Position numbers and translations under genes: made by a program. DNA of 22,374 nucleotides. Source: Nitrospirota bacterium (GTDB taxonomy: Bacteria; Nitrospirota; Nitrospiria; Nitrospirales; UBA8639). The stretch lies in NCBI GenBank assembly GCA_020355985.1, contig CP070628.1, positions 1,413,000 through 1,435,373 of the forward strand, given 5' to 3'. This document shows positions 7,855 through 16,475 of the stretch, one piece after another. Each line of letters starts with the position of its first letter. The stretch's first letter is position 1. The notes beneath the pieces are model-generated. The model was not told where the DNA came from and searched no databases. It saw nothing but the letters and a program-made list of their open reading frames with translations.

Positions 7855-7884
7855 TTGACTCCCTTCAAAAGCGGCGATTAGTAT
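7855..7884 (+). promoter_or_regulatory. candidate sigma-70 promoter for the WD40 gene
   Basis: TTGACT (7855-7860), an 18-base spacer and TAGTAT (7879-7884; 4/6) lie about 125 bases before the WD40 start. The element lies next to, and points into, the opposite-facing promoter at 7897-7926. Confidence 0.4.
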
Positions 7885-7896
7885 CAAGATGAATGG

Positions 7897-7926
7897 ATTA
7901 TAGAAATGGGTTTTCCTATTTGGCAA
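7897..7926 (-). promoter_or_regulatory. sigma-70-type promoter for the HExxH-ferredoxin operon
   Basis: On the minus strand TTGCCA (7926-7921; 5/6), an 18-base spacer and a perfect TATAAT (7902-7897) are the best promoter match in the window. The predicted start is near 7890, leaving a leader of about 130 bases before the ATG at 7756. Confidence 0.65.
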
Positions 7927-7960
7927 GGGAAGCTCGTTTATCTGTGCTCTTTACATGGTT

Positions 7961-7977
7961 GTTAAACCTTTTTTAAC
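7961..7977. repeat. short inverted repeat upstream of the WD40 gene
   Basis: GTTAAA (7961-7966) and TTTAAC (7972-7977) form a perfect 6-base inverted repeat around 5 bases. It lies upstream of the -35 box of the leftward promoter and within the WD40 leader. It could be an operator, but so short an AT-rich repeat can occur by chance. Confidence 0.25.
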
Positions 7978-8010
7978 CGTTGATTACTTGCTGACGAAAC
8001 GAGGACCTTC

Positions 8011-9102
8011 ATGACACAGCCTACGAGTTCCGATACCCTTACCCCTCAAATGGGCATTCCCCAGGCCGAAACGGAATCGGTCCCTCTCCTGGACTCCCTC
8101 CCATATTGGAAAAGTGGAATTAAAGAACTCAAGTCTTTTCGGGGACATTCGCAAGAAATTTGGTCAGTGGCTTTTGCCCCTGATGGGCTGACTCTCGCAA
8201 GTGGAGGCAATGACCGTTTCGTTCGTATTTGGGATATTGAAACTGGTCGGTTGCTTCGATCGCTTCGGGGCCATACCGCGGTTGTACGACAAGTGCAATA
8301 TAGTCCTGATGGCCAAATTCTAGCGACGGGTAGTGAAGATCGAACAATTCGTCTATGGAATCCTCAAACCGGGGAGTCACTCCGATTACTCTTTACCCGA
8401 TACGACCATGCCGTCACCAGTCTTTCTTTTTCTCCTGATGGCTTAATGCTGGCCAGAGCCGGGCAAAACAAAGATATCAAAATTTGGGAAGTCACCACGG
8501 GCACCGAACTCATGTCCCTGCTAGGAAAAGATCAATTCGACCATAATTGGAGTGTGTGTACAGCATTTTCTCCTGATGGCCTGCATCTCGTTTCCGGCAG
8601 TGATATCGGAAAACTCAAATTATACGAAGTATTGCCAAGTGGAGAAGAAAAAATCTCGCATGATGGCCACTGGCGAGATGAGGCCGACGACGAAGAAACG
8701 GAGAATCGAGGATTCTATGTGGATGAACATGGAGGCTTTCAAAAACCAATGGAATATTGGATTGGAGCTCTCACGTTTACCCCTGATGGTTCTACCATGA
8801 TTTCTGGTAGCCGGGATTGTACCATTAAATTTTGGGACATGCCCAATCTTGAAGAACGACGCACCTTAAAGGGACATTCCGAATGGGTCAGAAATCTTAT
8901 CGTCAGTCAGGATGGAAAGGTTCTGATCAGTGCCAGCGATGATGGCACCGTAAAAATGTGGGATATCGAGAGTGGCCGCCAAATTCGGACCATCAAATCA
9001 CATAAGGGTCCAGTACGAGGGATCGCCTTGTCCGCCGACGGGAAATACCTGGCTACCGCCGGAAACGACCGGATTATTACCCTATGGGAAGGTGGCGAAT
9101 AG
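8011..9102 (+). CDS. WD40-repeat beta-propeller protein
   Basis: This 363-residue protein consists almost wholly of seven WD40 blades. Clear units include FRGHSQEIWSVAFAPDG with FVRIWD, LRGHTAVVRQVQYSPDG with TIRLWN, YDHAVTSLSFSPDG with DIKIWE, LKGHSEWVRNLIVSQDG with TVKMWD, and SHKGPVRGIALSADG with IITLWE. Blade four ends in KLKLYE. An acidic insert of about 35 residues (around 215-250, rich in D and E) separates blades four and five. There is no signal peptide and no fused kinase or protease domain, so it is a free-standing cytoplasmic scaffold. The ATG has AGGA 6 bases upstream. It diverges from the HExxH-ferredoxin operon, with promoters side by side, and converges on the response regulator gene with only 36 bases between stops and no obvious terminator. 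Confidence 0.88.
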   Translation: MTQPTSSDTLTPQMGIPQAETESVPLLDSLPYWKSGIKELKSFRGHSQEIWSVAFAPDGLTLASGGNDRFVRIWDIETGRLLRSLRGHTAVVRQVQYSPDGQILATGSEDRTIRLWNPQTGESLRLLFTRYDHAVTSLSFSPDGLMLARAGQNKDIKIWEVTTGTELMSLLGKDQFDHNWSVCTAFSPDGLHLVSGSDIGKLKLYEVLPSGEEKISHDGHWRDEADDEETENRGFYVDEHGGFQKPMEYWIGALTFTPDGSTMISGSRDCTIKFWDMPNLEERRTLKGHSEWVRNLIVSQDGKVLISASDDGTVKMWDIESGRQIRTIKSHKGPVRGIALSADGKYLATAGNDRIITLWEGGE

Positions 9103-9138
9103 GCACAGACGTTCTGGACCCCTCCCTCTCAGATTCCT

Positions 9139-10599
9139 TCATTCTTCAGAAGCATCATCTCTCTCAGAATCTGCGCCTTCTCCAGACCGAACAATGGCAT
9201 ACCGCTTACATTTTTCCCACAGGCCCTTTCGAGACAAGCCCAGCACTTGAGCGGCAGTTGTTCGACTCCATCCAGTTCGCTGGAGAATTTCGAGGATGTG
9301 GGTTCTCTCAAATTGCTCTCGAGCTATGGCTAAAGTCTCCAACTTCCCACGTTTGAACTTATTTTTTTGATCCTGCTCCCCGCAAAATCCACAATCCTTT
9401 TGCGGCTCCCCCCCGGTATAGGGGCACTGACTTTGCCCGCACAGATCTACCACTTGAATTTCTTGAGATTGCTGTGCCAGGGCAACTGCCCGCTCGATCG
9501 TATTTTCTAATTCCCGTACATTTCCAGGAAACCCATATCGAAACAAAACCTCTCGAGCTTGACGAGACAATGTCTGGCATTTTTGTTGATTTCGGGTTGC
9601 CATCGTTTGCAAAAAATGCTGCGCCAGAGTCAAAATATCCTCACGCCGTTCCCGAAGAGGTGGAAGTTGAACCGGCACGACATTCAACCGGTAATAAAGA
9701 TCTTCACGAAAGCGTCCCTGCTCGACTTCTTTCTTCAGATCCTTTTGCGTGGCACAGACCAACCGCACATCGGCTTCGATGGTCTCATTTCCTCCCACTC
9801 TTTCAAACTGACGTTCCTGCAACACCCGCAACAACTTAATCTGAACAACAGGGGAAATCTCTCCGATCTCATCCAAAAACAATGTCCCCTGATGAGCTAG
9901 TTCAAATCGTCCACGGCGCTGTCGAAGGGCTCCGGTAAAAGCCCCTTTTTCATGACCAAACAATTCGGCTTCCAGGAGCGTTTCGGGAAGGGCGGCGCAA
10001 CTAACTTTGATGAGAGCATGCTGATGTCTCGCGCTATTCGCATGGATAGCATTCGCAATCAATTCTTTTCCCGTCCCACTTTCCCCTACGATTAACACCG
10101 TTGAATCGGTGCTTGAGACAAGCTTGATCTTCTCCAAAACCTGCCGCATTCGTTCGTTTTTTCCAACGATCCCTTGAAAACTAAATTTATGCTCTAATTC
10201 CTCACGTAGCACACGATTTTCTTCACGTAGAGCAACCACCCCACAGACACGCTCCACGCTCAATAACAATTCATCCATGGAAAAGGGTTTCGTAATATAA
10301 TCGTAGGCTCCGCCTTTCATGGCATGAACTGCCGTATCGACCGAACCATGCGCGGTAATCACAATCACTTCGGTATTGGGCCATTGTTCTTTGCATTTGG
10401 AGACAATTTGAAGACCATCTGCTCCGGGCAATCGCAAATCGGTAATGACCAAATTAAATTCAGAAGCCTGCAATCGATCCAATCCTTCGGAGCCTGTACT
10501 GGCTTCCTGGACCTCATACCCGACCGCCGTGAGCGCATCCATCATGGACAAACGCATTAACGGCTCATCATCAATGATCAATATCGAACCTTGATTCAT
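9139..10599 (-). CDS. NtrC-type sigma-54-dependent response regulator
   Basis: The 486-residue protein has three domains. The receiver (1-120) carries D10/D11, phospho-acceptor D54, T82 and K104. The AAA+ sigma-54 activation domain (about 143-375) has Walker A GESGTGKE (172-179), GAFTGA (219-224) for contact with sigma-54, Walker B FLDE (241-244) and the FPGNVRELEN motif. A Fis-type helix-turn-helix follows (about 430-475; TTAAQVLGLSRKGLWEKCKR). Between ATPase and DNA-binding domains lies an unusual insert with C387, C392, C403 and C406 (C-x4-C-x10-C-x2-C), which could bind a metal or sense redox state. Its ATG overlaps the stop of the upstream kinase gene (ATGA), so the kinase is its cognate partner. 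I found no convincing sigma-54 promoter (TGGCAC-N5-TTGC) in the intergenic regions here, so the targets may lie elsewhere. Confidence 0.93.
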   Translation of the reverse strand: MNQGSILIIDDEPLMRLSMMDALTAVGYEVQEASTGSEGLDRLQASEFNLVITDLRLPGADGLQIVSKCKEQWPNTEVIVITAHGSVDTAVHAMKGGAYDYITKPFSMDELLLSVERVCGVVALREENRVLREELEHKFSFQGIVGKNERMRQVLEKIKLVSSTDSTVLIVGESGTGKELIANAIHANSARHQHALIKVSCAALPETLLEAELFGHEKGAFTGALRQRRGRFELAHQGTLFLDEIGEISPVVQIKLLRVLQERQFERVGGNETIEADVRLVCATQKDLKKEVEQGRFREDLYYRLNVVPVQLPPLRERREDILTLAQHFLQTMATRNQQKCQTLSRQAREVLFRYGFPGNVRELENTIERAVALAQQSQEIQVVDLCGQSQCPYTGGEPQKDCGFCGEQDQKNKFKRGKLETLAIAREQFERTHILEILQRTGWSRTTAAQVLGLSRKGLWEKCKRYAIVRSGEGADSERDDASEE

Positions 10600-13500
10600 G
10601 AACCCACCTTTACCATCGAGGACACACGAGACCGGGCGAAAGGCAAGCGAACCGTAAAACGTGTACCTTTCCCTTCCTCACTCTCTACCAACATTTCACC
10701 TCCATGCCGTTGAACAATTCCTAAACTCACTGATAATCCCAACCCCGTCCCCTCCCCTGTACCTTTTGTCGTAAAAAAAGGATCGAAAATATGAGGACGC
10801 ACGTTTGAGGCTATACCACAACCATTATCTTCGACAACAATTTCATAGACGTCTTCATGCTTTCGTGTCTCAAGACTCACCTGCCCCCCTTTTTGTAGCG
10901 ACTGCACCGCGTTCAACACCAGATTCATGATCACCTGTTCAATCATCGCGCCGTCAACCATAATCGAAGGGAGTGTCACATCGTAATTTTTCTTTAGGAC
11001 AGCATCCCGTTCAATAAACGCATGCTCAGTCAACGCCGCAACACGATCAAGAATAGGATGAAGATCAGCCAAAGCCATTTCTAATTCACGTTGCTGAGAA
11101 AAATCCAATAACTGCCGCACAATGCGTTGCACCCGCCGAAGACCATCTTCCATAAAATGCAGATATTCCTGGGAACGCTCAGACGTCAAAGTGCCTTTTT
11201 GAATATTGTACAGACAATTCAAAATTCCACCTAAGGGATTATTGATTTCATGAGCCACCCCAGCGGCCAATTGGCCAATCGAAGCCAGACGCTCAGAATT
11301 TTGAACCTGCTGTTCTAACTGCTTGCGTTCCGTAATGTCCCGAGCGATACCTAAGACACCCTGTTGCCCTCCCGCATCATTCAAAAGTGGGGCAACACTC
11401 ACAAGCACAGACCGCAACTCTCCATGCCCGCTCATAATCTCCACTTCATAGACTTGCTTCTCACTCATATCCAACGTTTCCTGCAAATACCGACTCCGAA
11501 AGCGTTTAGACAGAAGAGACAAATATGGCTTCCCAATCAAATCCTCTTTTCGATACCCCCAGGCTTCCACTTTGCTATTCAAATACGTGAACCGCAAATC
11601 CACATCTAAGGTATAAATGACGTCATTGGCATTTTCCAATAAACTCTCTATATAGACCTTAGCCTGCTCGATCTCTCGTGTCCGCTCAACAACCTTTTCT
11701 TCCAAGGCTTCATTATATCGCTGAAGGGTGACTTCCAGCTTTTTGTGTTCGGAAATATCCCGCAACTGCACCATGATGGAAGATCGGGGCCCCATGTCAA
11801 TTCTAACAAGATCCATCTCCATAGACTTTATGGTGCCATGCCGACTTATTGTTTCAATTTCTGTGGTCGGAACCGTTGGTTCGCCTTGCCTCACTCGTTC
11901 TAATAAATTTTGGCTCGTCTTTTCGAAATCTGGGGATACCAACTTGACAAAAGATTCACCTGCCAAATCAGAGGAGGGATATCCCAAAATATCACGTGCT
12001 CGAGCATTACCATCGAGAACCTGTCCATCAAGATCCACCACAAAGATAGAATCGGCAGCCAAATTAAACAAGGCTTTATAGCCCGCCTCCGAATCGGACA
12101 ACTGTTGCGTCCGCTCTGTGACTAAATCCTCCAGTCGATTGGTGTAACGGGCAATTTCCTCTTGCAAAGCTTTTCTATCCGTAATATCCCTCACAAACCC
12201 GCGGGAAAACACGATGTTCTGCGTCTCAGGATCCACTAAGGTTGTGGAATGGATTTCCACCTCTATCATCTTTTGAGATTGCGTGCGAAAAACTGTTTCA
12301 ATTGTACGGGCACCATCCTGTGCTAACCCTTGCACATAGGCTCTCATAGCGGCTTGGTGTTCTGTGGGAACAATATCCCATATGGACATGGTCAGCATTT
12401 TGGAAAGTGAATACCCCAGTTTTTGTAGTTCTGTGCTATTCACATGCACAAAGCGCCCGGAAGGATCTAATTGATGAATCATTTCCGGTGCATTTTCAAT
12501 CAAATCTCGATACTTTTCCTCCAATTGCCCAATTTCCTGAACTTTTTGGTTCAATTGGGAGAACGAGCGTTGAAGATTTCCCGCCATACCATTAAATGTT
12601 TCTGCCAAACGTTCGATTTCATCGCCAGTACGAATATCAATAGTTTCGCCCAAATTGCCCCTCCCGAATTGCTCTACCCCTTCTGACAGGGCCTGGATGG
12701 GCTTGACAATCCGACCGGCAACTAATATTCCCGTTCCCCACAAAATGACAAATACCACCACGCCATAGGACAAGACCTTGATCAACAATTGATCCAGAGG
12801 CGCATAGGTTTCTGACGGATCTTGACTGGCTAACATTTGCCATGATTTCCCGCCAAAGCTTTGAGCAGCCAACGGAACCCCTAAATGCAATTGCGCATAT
12901 CCCACTATTGCATGCTGGGCGCCATGAGAATCAGGGTCTGCCACTAACCACCCTGGAAGATCTTGCTGAAATGCCTCCACCATACTCGCAGAAATGTCAT
13001 GTTCTTCTAGCGAGAGCGTCGGACAAAGAAGGGGTATCCCATCTGTTGTCACGAGCATCGCATGGCCAGTTTTCCCAGCCGCCACTTCGGAAATCGAACG
13101 AAACAACGAATCACGCCGCAAAAGAATACTAATTGCGCCTACCGTAGTCTGACGATCGTCATCCCAAATGGGAACAGCCACATTAAGCACATGAGTCCCA
13201 AATCCGGGGTCAAAGGACAAGTCACTCACAAACGCCTGCGTCTCCCCCTGCTCCATAATCGCTTGCCACCAAAGACTCTTTCCATGAAAAAATCCCACCT
13301 GTGGGAAAGAACTCAACACCAACGCGCCTTCATTATCCACCACGACAATCGCCAGGTAGTCCGACTTTCGAATAGCATGCCATTGAGTCAGATAATCCGT
13401 CGCATATTTATTGATAAACACAGGAAACTCATCCTGACTGGATTGGGCACGCCACCGATCTTGCCATTCCTGAATGAGAGCCTGAATTTCGTCCACATTT

Positions 13501-13790
13501 TTGTCGATGTAGCTCCGATTCGAGTTAATGACTGCACTCCGAATAAACGGGATAGTCGCCAATTGCTGCGCTTCATTAATGCCTCGAATAATTTGGGTCT
13601 CGACTTTGCGAGCCACTTCCACGGCGATCCCCTTCATGGTGATCCCGGCAGCTTCGCGAAGTGCCCGTTTTTCTTCAAAATAGGTTAGAAGGAGAGAAAG
13701 GACGAGAGGCAAAAGACCAACTAGCACTATAGCTAGAATAGCCTTACCCTTTAACTGGAGGGGAAACCCAAAGCGTTTCACTTTGGTCAC
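10596..13790 (-). CDS. membrane sensor histidine kinase (dCache-HAMP-PAS-PAS-PAS-HisKA-HATPase)
   Basis: In this 1064-residue protein, a transmembrane helix at about 17-36 precedes a large extracytoplasmic region (about 40-330) of the dCache ligand-sensing type. A second helix (about 337-360) leads into a HAMP linker (KPIQALSEGVEQFGRGNLGE). Three PAS domains follow, ending in VRDITDRK, LRDISEHK and ARDITERK. The kinase core has the H-box GVAHEINNPLGG with H847, then an N-box with N956/N960, DNGCGI, and the G-box GTGEGTGLGLS. This core resembles NtrB-like kinases that phosphorylate sigma-54 activators, which fits the overlapping downstream gene. The input ligand is unknown. The start is a GTG without a good ribosome site of its own; an AAGGAG 26 bases upstream serves a tiny upstream frame instead. 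Confidence 0.92.
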   Translation of the reverse strand: MTKVKRFGFPLQLKGKAILAIVLVGLLPLVLSLLLTYFEEKRALREAAGITMKGIAVEVARKVETQIIRGINEAQQLATIPFIRSAVINSNRSYIDKNVDEIQALIQEWQDRWRAQSSQDEFPVFINKYATDYLTQWHAIRKSDYLAIVVVDNEGALVLSSFPQVGFFHGKSLWWQAIMEQGETQAFVSDLSFDPGFGTHVLNVAVPIWDDDRQTTVGAISILLRRDSLFRSISEVAAGKTGHAMLVTTDGIPLLCPTLSLEEHDISASMVEAFQQDLPGWLVADPDSHGAQHAIVGYAQLHLGVPLAAQSFGGKSWQMLASQDPSETYAPLDQLLIKVLSYGVVVFVILWGTGILVAGRIVKPIQALSEGVEQFGRGNLGETIDIRTGDEIERLAETFNGMAGNLQRSFSQLNQKVQEIGQLEEKYRDLIENAPEMIHQLDPSGRFVHVNSTELQKLGYSLSKMLTMSIWDIVPTEHQAAMRAYVQGLAQDGARTIETVFRTQSQKMIEVEIHSTTLVDPETQNIVFSRGFVRDITDRKALQEEIARYTNRLEDLVTERTQQLSDSEAGYKALFNLAADSIFVVDLDGQVLDGNARARDILGYPSSDLAGESFVKLVSPDFEKTSQNLLERVRQGEPTVPTTEIETISRHGTIKSMEMDLVRIDMGPRSSIMVQLRDISEHKKLEVTLQRYNEALEEKVVERTREIEQAKVYIESLLENANDVIYTLDVDLRFTYLNSKVEAWGYRKEDLIGKPYLSLLSKRFRSRYLQETLDMSEKQVYEVEIMSGHGELRSVLVSVAPLLNDAGGQQGVLGIARDITERKQLEQQVQNSERLASIGQLAAGVAHEINNPLGGILNCLYNIQKGTLTSERSQEYLHFMEDGLRRVQRIVRQLLDFSQQRELEMALADLHPILDRVAALTEHAFIERDAVLKKNYDVTLPSIMVDGAMIEQVIMNLVLNAVQSLQKGGQVSLETRKHEDVYEIVVEDNGCGIASNVRPHIFDPFFTTKGTGEGTGLGLSVSLGIVQRHGGEMLVESEEGKGTRFTVRLPFARSRVSSMVKVGS

Positions 13791-13804
13791 ATCACAATAC
13801 CCAT
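13787..13804 (-). other. possible five-codon leader peptide coupled to the kinase start
   Basis: On the minus strand AAGGAG is followed 12 bases later by ATG GGT ATT GTG ATG TGA. The TGA overlaps the GTG start of the kinase gene by 2 bases. It could load ribosomes for a start that lacks its own Shine-Dalgarno sequence. No start codon is available in the kinase frame between AAGGAG and the GTG. The frame is so short that chance is quite possible. Confidence 0.3.
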
Positions 13805-13834
13805 TAAAATGGCAAACTCCTTAGAACGATTTAC

Positions 13835-13864
13835 ATTTTGGTAATCCTTTCTCCTGACTGTCAA
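13835..13864 (-). promoter_or_regulatory. candidate promoter for the two-component operon
   Basis: On the minus strand a perfect TTGACA (13864-13859), an 18-base spacer and CAAAAT (13840-13835; 4/6) lie about 45 bases upstream of the kinase start, in the gap after secF. A partial stem (AATCCTCTC with GAG and AGGATT) overlaps it but has no T run, so I see no secF terminator there. Confidence 0.4.
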
Positions 13865-13882
13865 GAAACAGAATGAGAGGAT

Positions 13883-14803
13883 TTATTTGCCACGGCTTAA
13901 TAATTTCCCTTCAGCCCCAGGCCACAGGAGGAGGAGTGGGCTAGCCACAAATATAGACGAATAGGTCCCAACCAGCACACCTATGAGAAGTGCCAAGGAA
14001 AAATCATGGAGCACTTCACCACCCCATAGGGTTAACGGCACCAGCACCAAGACGACGGTTAATGTCGTGACTAATGTCCGGCTCAGAACTTGATTGATCC
14101 CGTTGTTGATAATATCGGAGACCATCTCACGCCGACGCCGCCGAAGATTTTCTCGAATCCTGTCGAATACGATCACGGTATCCGTCAAGGAATACCCAGC
14201 CAATGTGAGTAACGCCGTCACCACCAACAAGGTAATTTCCTTATCCAACAAGAAATAAATTCCCAACACCACCAACACATCGTGAAACGTCGCAATAGCG
14301 GCTGCGACGCCAAAACGAAACTCAAAACGCACCGCAATATAGAGAATAATCCCCACCAACGAAAGCATGATGGCGATCAGAGCGTCTTCTTGAAGTTTTT
14401 TCCCAATGGTCGGTCCAATAGATGTACTGGAATCAACCACGAATCCATGATTCGGAAATTCTGACTGGAACACTTCAATGATCTGCTTGCTAATTTCGTC
14501 TTCAATCGTCGTTTCGGTTTTCACCCTGATTAGAAGCTTCTGATCTTGAGGAAATTCTTGCAGCTCGGCTTCGCTCAAGCCATGAGCCTGTAAGGCCTTT
14601 CTGGCTTCTTCAATCCCCAGTGGTTGATCGAATTTGAGCTGAACGGCGGTTCCTCCAGCGAAATCAATACCTAAATTGGCCCATCCGGCTATAATCCCGA
14701 TAACAGCCACAATACCAAGGGAAACCAGAACACCCGATATCGCAAACGCGATATTCCGCCTACCCATAAAATCAACAGAGGTTTTTCCAACAATTTCCAT
14801 CAT
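13883..14803 (-). CDS. secF: Sec translocon accessory protein SecF
   Basis: The 306-residue product is of usual SecF length. With SecD it forms a membrane complex that uses the proton gradient to help pull exported proteins out on the periplasmic side. Visible features are a first transmembrane helix near 20-40 followed by GIDFAGGTAVQLKF (46-59), a periplasmic domain to about residue 130, and five more helices. These include the conserved LTLAGYSLTDTVIVFDRIRENLR segment (about 196-218). AGGAG lies 12 bases before the first of two adjacent ATG codons; either could be used. It follows secD by 37 bases. The export of the NxrC-like proteins found here would depend on this machinery. Confidence 0.96.
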   Translation of the reverse strand: MMEIVGKTSVDFMGRRNIAFAISGVLVSLGIVAVIGIIAGWANLGIDFAGGTAVQLKFDQPLGIEEARKALQAHGLSEAELQEFPQDQKLLIRVKTETTIEDEISKQIIEVFQSEFPNHGFVVDSSTSIGPTIGKKLQEDALIAIMLSLVGIILYIAVRFEFRFGVAAAIATFHDVLVVLGIYFLLDKEITLLVVTALLTLAGYSLTDTVIVFDRIRENLRRRRREMVSDIINNGINQVLSRTLVTTLTVVLVLVPLTLWGGEVLHDFSLALLIGVLVGTYSSIFVASPLLLLWPGAEGKLLSRGK

Positions 14804-14840
14804 GGCCTGATCATGCTCCTATACATTTCGCTCTCCGCGC

Positions 14841-16475
14841 TTAGATACTTAGCGTTTCTAGCTTTCGACGATTCAAGAAATCAAAGACCACCTTCGTTCC
14901 CACAAAGGCCGTAAACAAATTGATGCCAATACCCAGGCATAGCGTCACGGCAAACCCTTTAATGGGACCCGTTCCAAATAAAAATAAGGCCAATCCCGTG
15001 ATCAAGGTCGTCACATGCGCATCCACAATTGTTAAGAACGCCTTTTCAAATCCCGCATCCACAGCAAGGCGGACTGGACGGCCAAGACGCAATTCTTCCC
15101 GAATACGCTCAAAGATTAACACGTTGGAATCAACACCCATTCCCATGGTCAAAATAATTCCGGCAATGCCAGGCAGGGTTAACGTGGCATTCAGTCCTGA
15201 CAAGGCCCCCAATAACCCTATCAGGTTTAATGCCAAAGCCACATTGGCAATCACTCCTGAAAGACGGTAATACACGATCATAAAAATCAACACCAAAGCA
15301 CCGGCAATCACGGTTGTGCGTAACCCCTTTTCAATAGAATCTTTCCCCAGGGAAGGCCCGACAGTTAAATCCTGCAGAGTTTTGAGCGGAGCCGGAAGGG
15401 CCCCAGCCCGAAGCACAACGGCCAAATCATTGGCTTCGTCTGTCGTAAACGTGCCGCTGATCACGGCACGCCCGCCACTAATGCGTTCATTGATCGTGGG
15501 AGCGGAATACACTTTCCCATCCAACACAATGGCCATCCGTTTCCCAACATTGGCTGCGGTCACGACATCAAATTCATGCGCGCCTTTGCTATCAAAGGTG
15601 ACACCCACAATGGGATCATTAAAGTCCCCAATTGACACACGCGCATCTTGCAGTAAATCCCCGATTAAGGCCGCATCTTTGTTCACCAGGTAGGGAATGC
15701 TATAGGTGGAATCATCAAGCTCTGCGGTAACTGTTTCGAATAAAATTTCTGCACCTTCTGGAATTTTCCCTTCGAAATCTTGGCGGATCTTTTCTTCCTG
15801 GCCTCGTTCCACCTGTGGCGGTAAGTCCAAGGCCACCTTCGACTCATACAGCATTTTGAATTCTAATAAAGCCGTTTTTTGAATGAGATCTTTCGCCCGT
15901 TGCGGATCTTGGACACCCGGCAATTGAATCGCAATTTGATTGAGCCCCAATCGCTGAATCAACGGTTCGGCCACACCGAATTGGTCAATGCGATTCCGGA
16001 TGGTTTCAAGGGCTTGATTAATGGCTGAGGTTTTGATTCGTTGAACATCGTCGGAACCCAGTTCGTACTCAAGACGCGTGCCAGACTTTTCCTGCAAGAC
16101 AAAACGAGGAAAAGAATCACTCAGAAGCGTCTGAACCTCTTCCGAATCCGATTCATTTTGCAAATCAATCGAAATGCCATTCGAACCCTCTCGACTTAAC
16201 CCATCAACCACAAGCTCTTTTTCCGCCAAGAGGTCTTCCAGAGCTTTTCGTAAACGATCAACGGCAATCTCCACGGCTCGCTCTTCTTCCACTTCCAACA
16301 CCAGGTGGATCCCACCCTGCAAGTCCAAGCCCAACGACAAACCTCGGTCACTCAGAATGTTTTTCACGCCATCGGGTAATGATTGATACAGCCCTGGGAA
16401 GGAAGGCAGGGCGAGAATACAAGACACAACCGTGACCACAAGAAGGAGAAGAAATCTCCCACGAAGTTTTTTCAT
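14841..16475 (-). CDS. secD: Sec translocon accessory protein SecD
   Basis: This 544-residue protein is typical SecD: an N-terminal transmembrane helix (about 7-23), the GLDLQGGIHLVLEVE motif (49-63), and a large periplasmic P1 region with RIDQFGVAEP, IQLPGV and related motifs. A C-terminal six-helix bundle of the RND type follows, with MGMGVDSNVLIFERIREELR (about 455-474). It works with SecF and YajC at the SecYEG channel. Its ATG overlaps the TGA of yajC by 4 bases, so the pair is translationally coupled. SecD and SecF are separate genes here, not fused. Confidence 0.97.
   Translation of the reverse strand: MKKLRGRFLLLLVVTVVSCILALPSFPGLYQSLPDGVKNILSDRGLSLGLDLQGGIHLVLEVEEERAVEIAVDRLRKALEDLLAEKELVVDGLSREGSNGISIDLQNESDSEEVQTLLSDSFPRFVLQEKSGTRLEYELGSDDVQRIKTSAINQALETIRNRIDQFGVAEPLIQRLGLNQIAIQLPGVQDPQRAKDLIQKTALLEFKMLYESKVALDLPPQVERGQEEKIRQDFEGKIPEGAEILFETVTAELDDSTYSIPYLVNKDAALIGDLLQDARVSIGDFNDPIVGVTFDSKGAHEFDVVTAANVGKRMAIVLDGKVYSAPTINERISGGRAVISGTFTTDEANDLAVVLRAGALPAPLKTLQDLTVGPSLGKDSIEKGLRTTVIAGALVLIFMIVYYRLSGVIANVALALNLIGLLGALSGLNATLTLPGIAGIILTMGMGVDSNVLIFERIREELRLGRPVRLAVDAGFEKAFLTIVDAHVTTLITGLALFLFGTGPIKGFAVTLCLGIGINLFTAFVGTKVVFDFLNRRKLETLSI

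Noticed and set aside
9103..9138. Possible bidirectional terminator between the converging WD40 and response regulator genes.
   Set aside because: The 36 bases show no inverted repeat and no T run on either strand.
13062..13688. A 208-codon plus-strand frame opposite the histidine kinase.
   Set aside because: It is antisense to the well-supported dCache region, and its product has no recognisable domain or ribosome site.
13840..13882. Possible secF terminator (AATCCTCTC paired with GAG and AGGATT).
   Set aside because: The stem has a bulge and a long loop and lacks a T run. The same bases give a better promoter match for the kinase operon.
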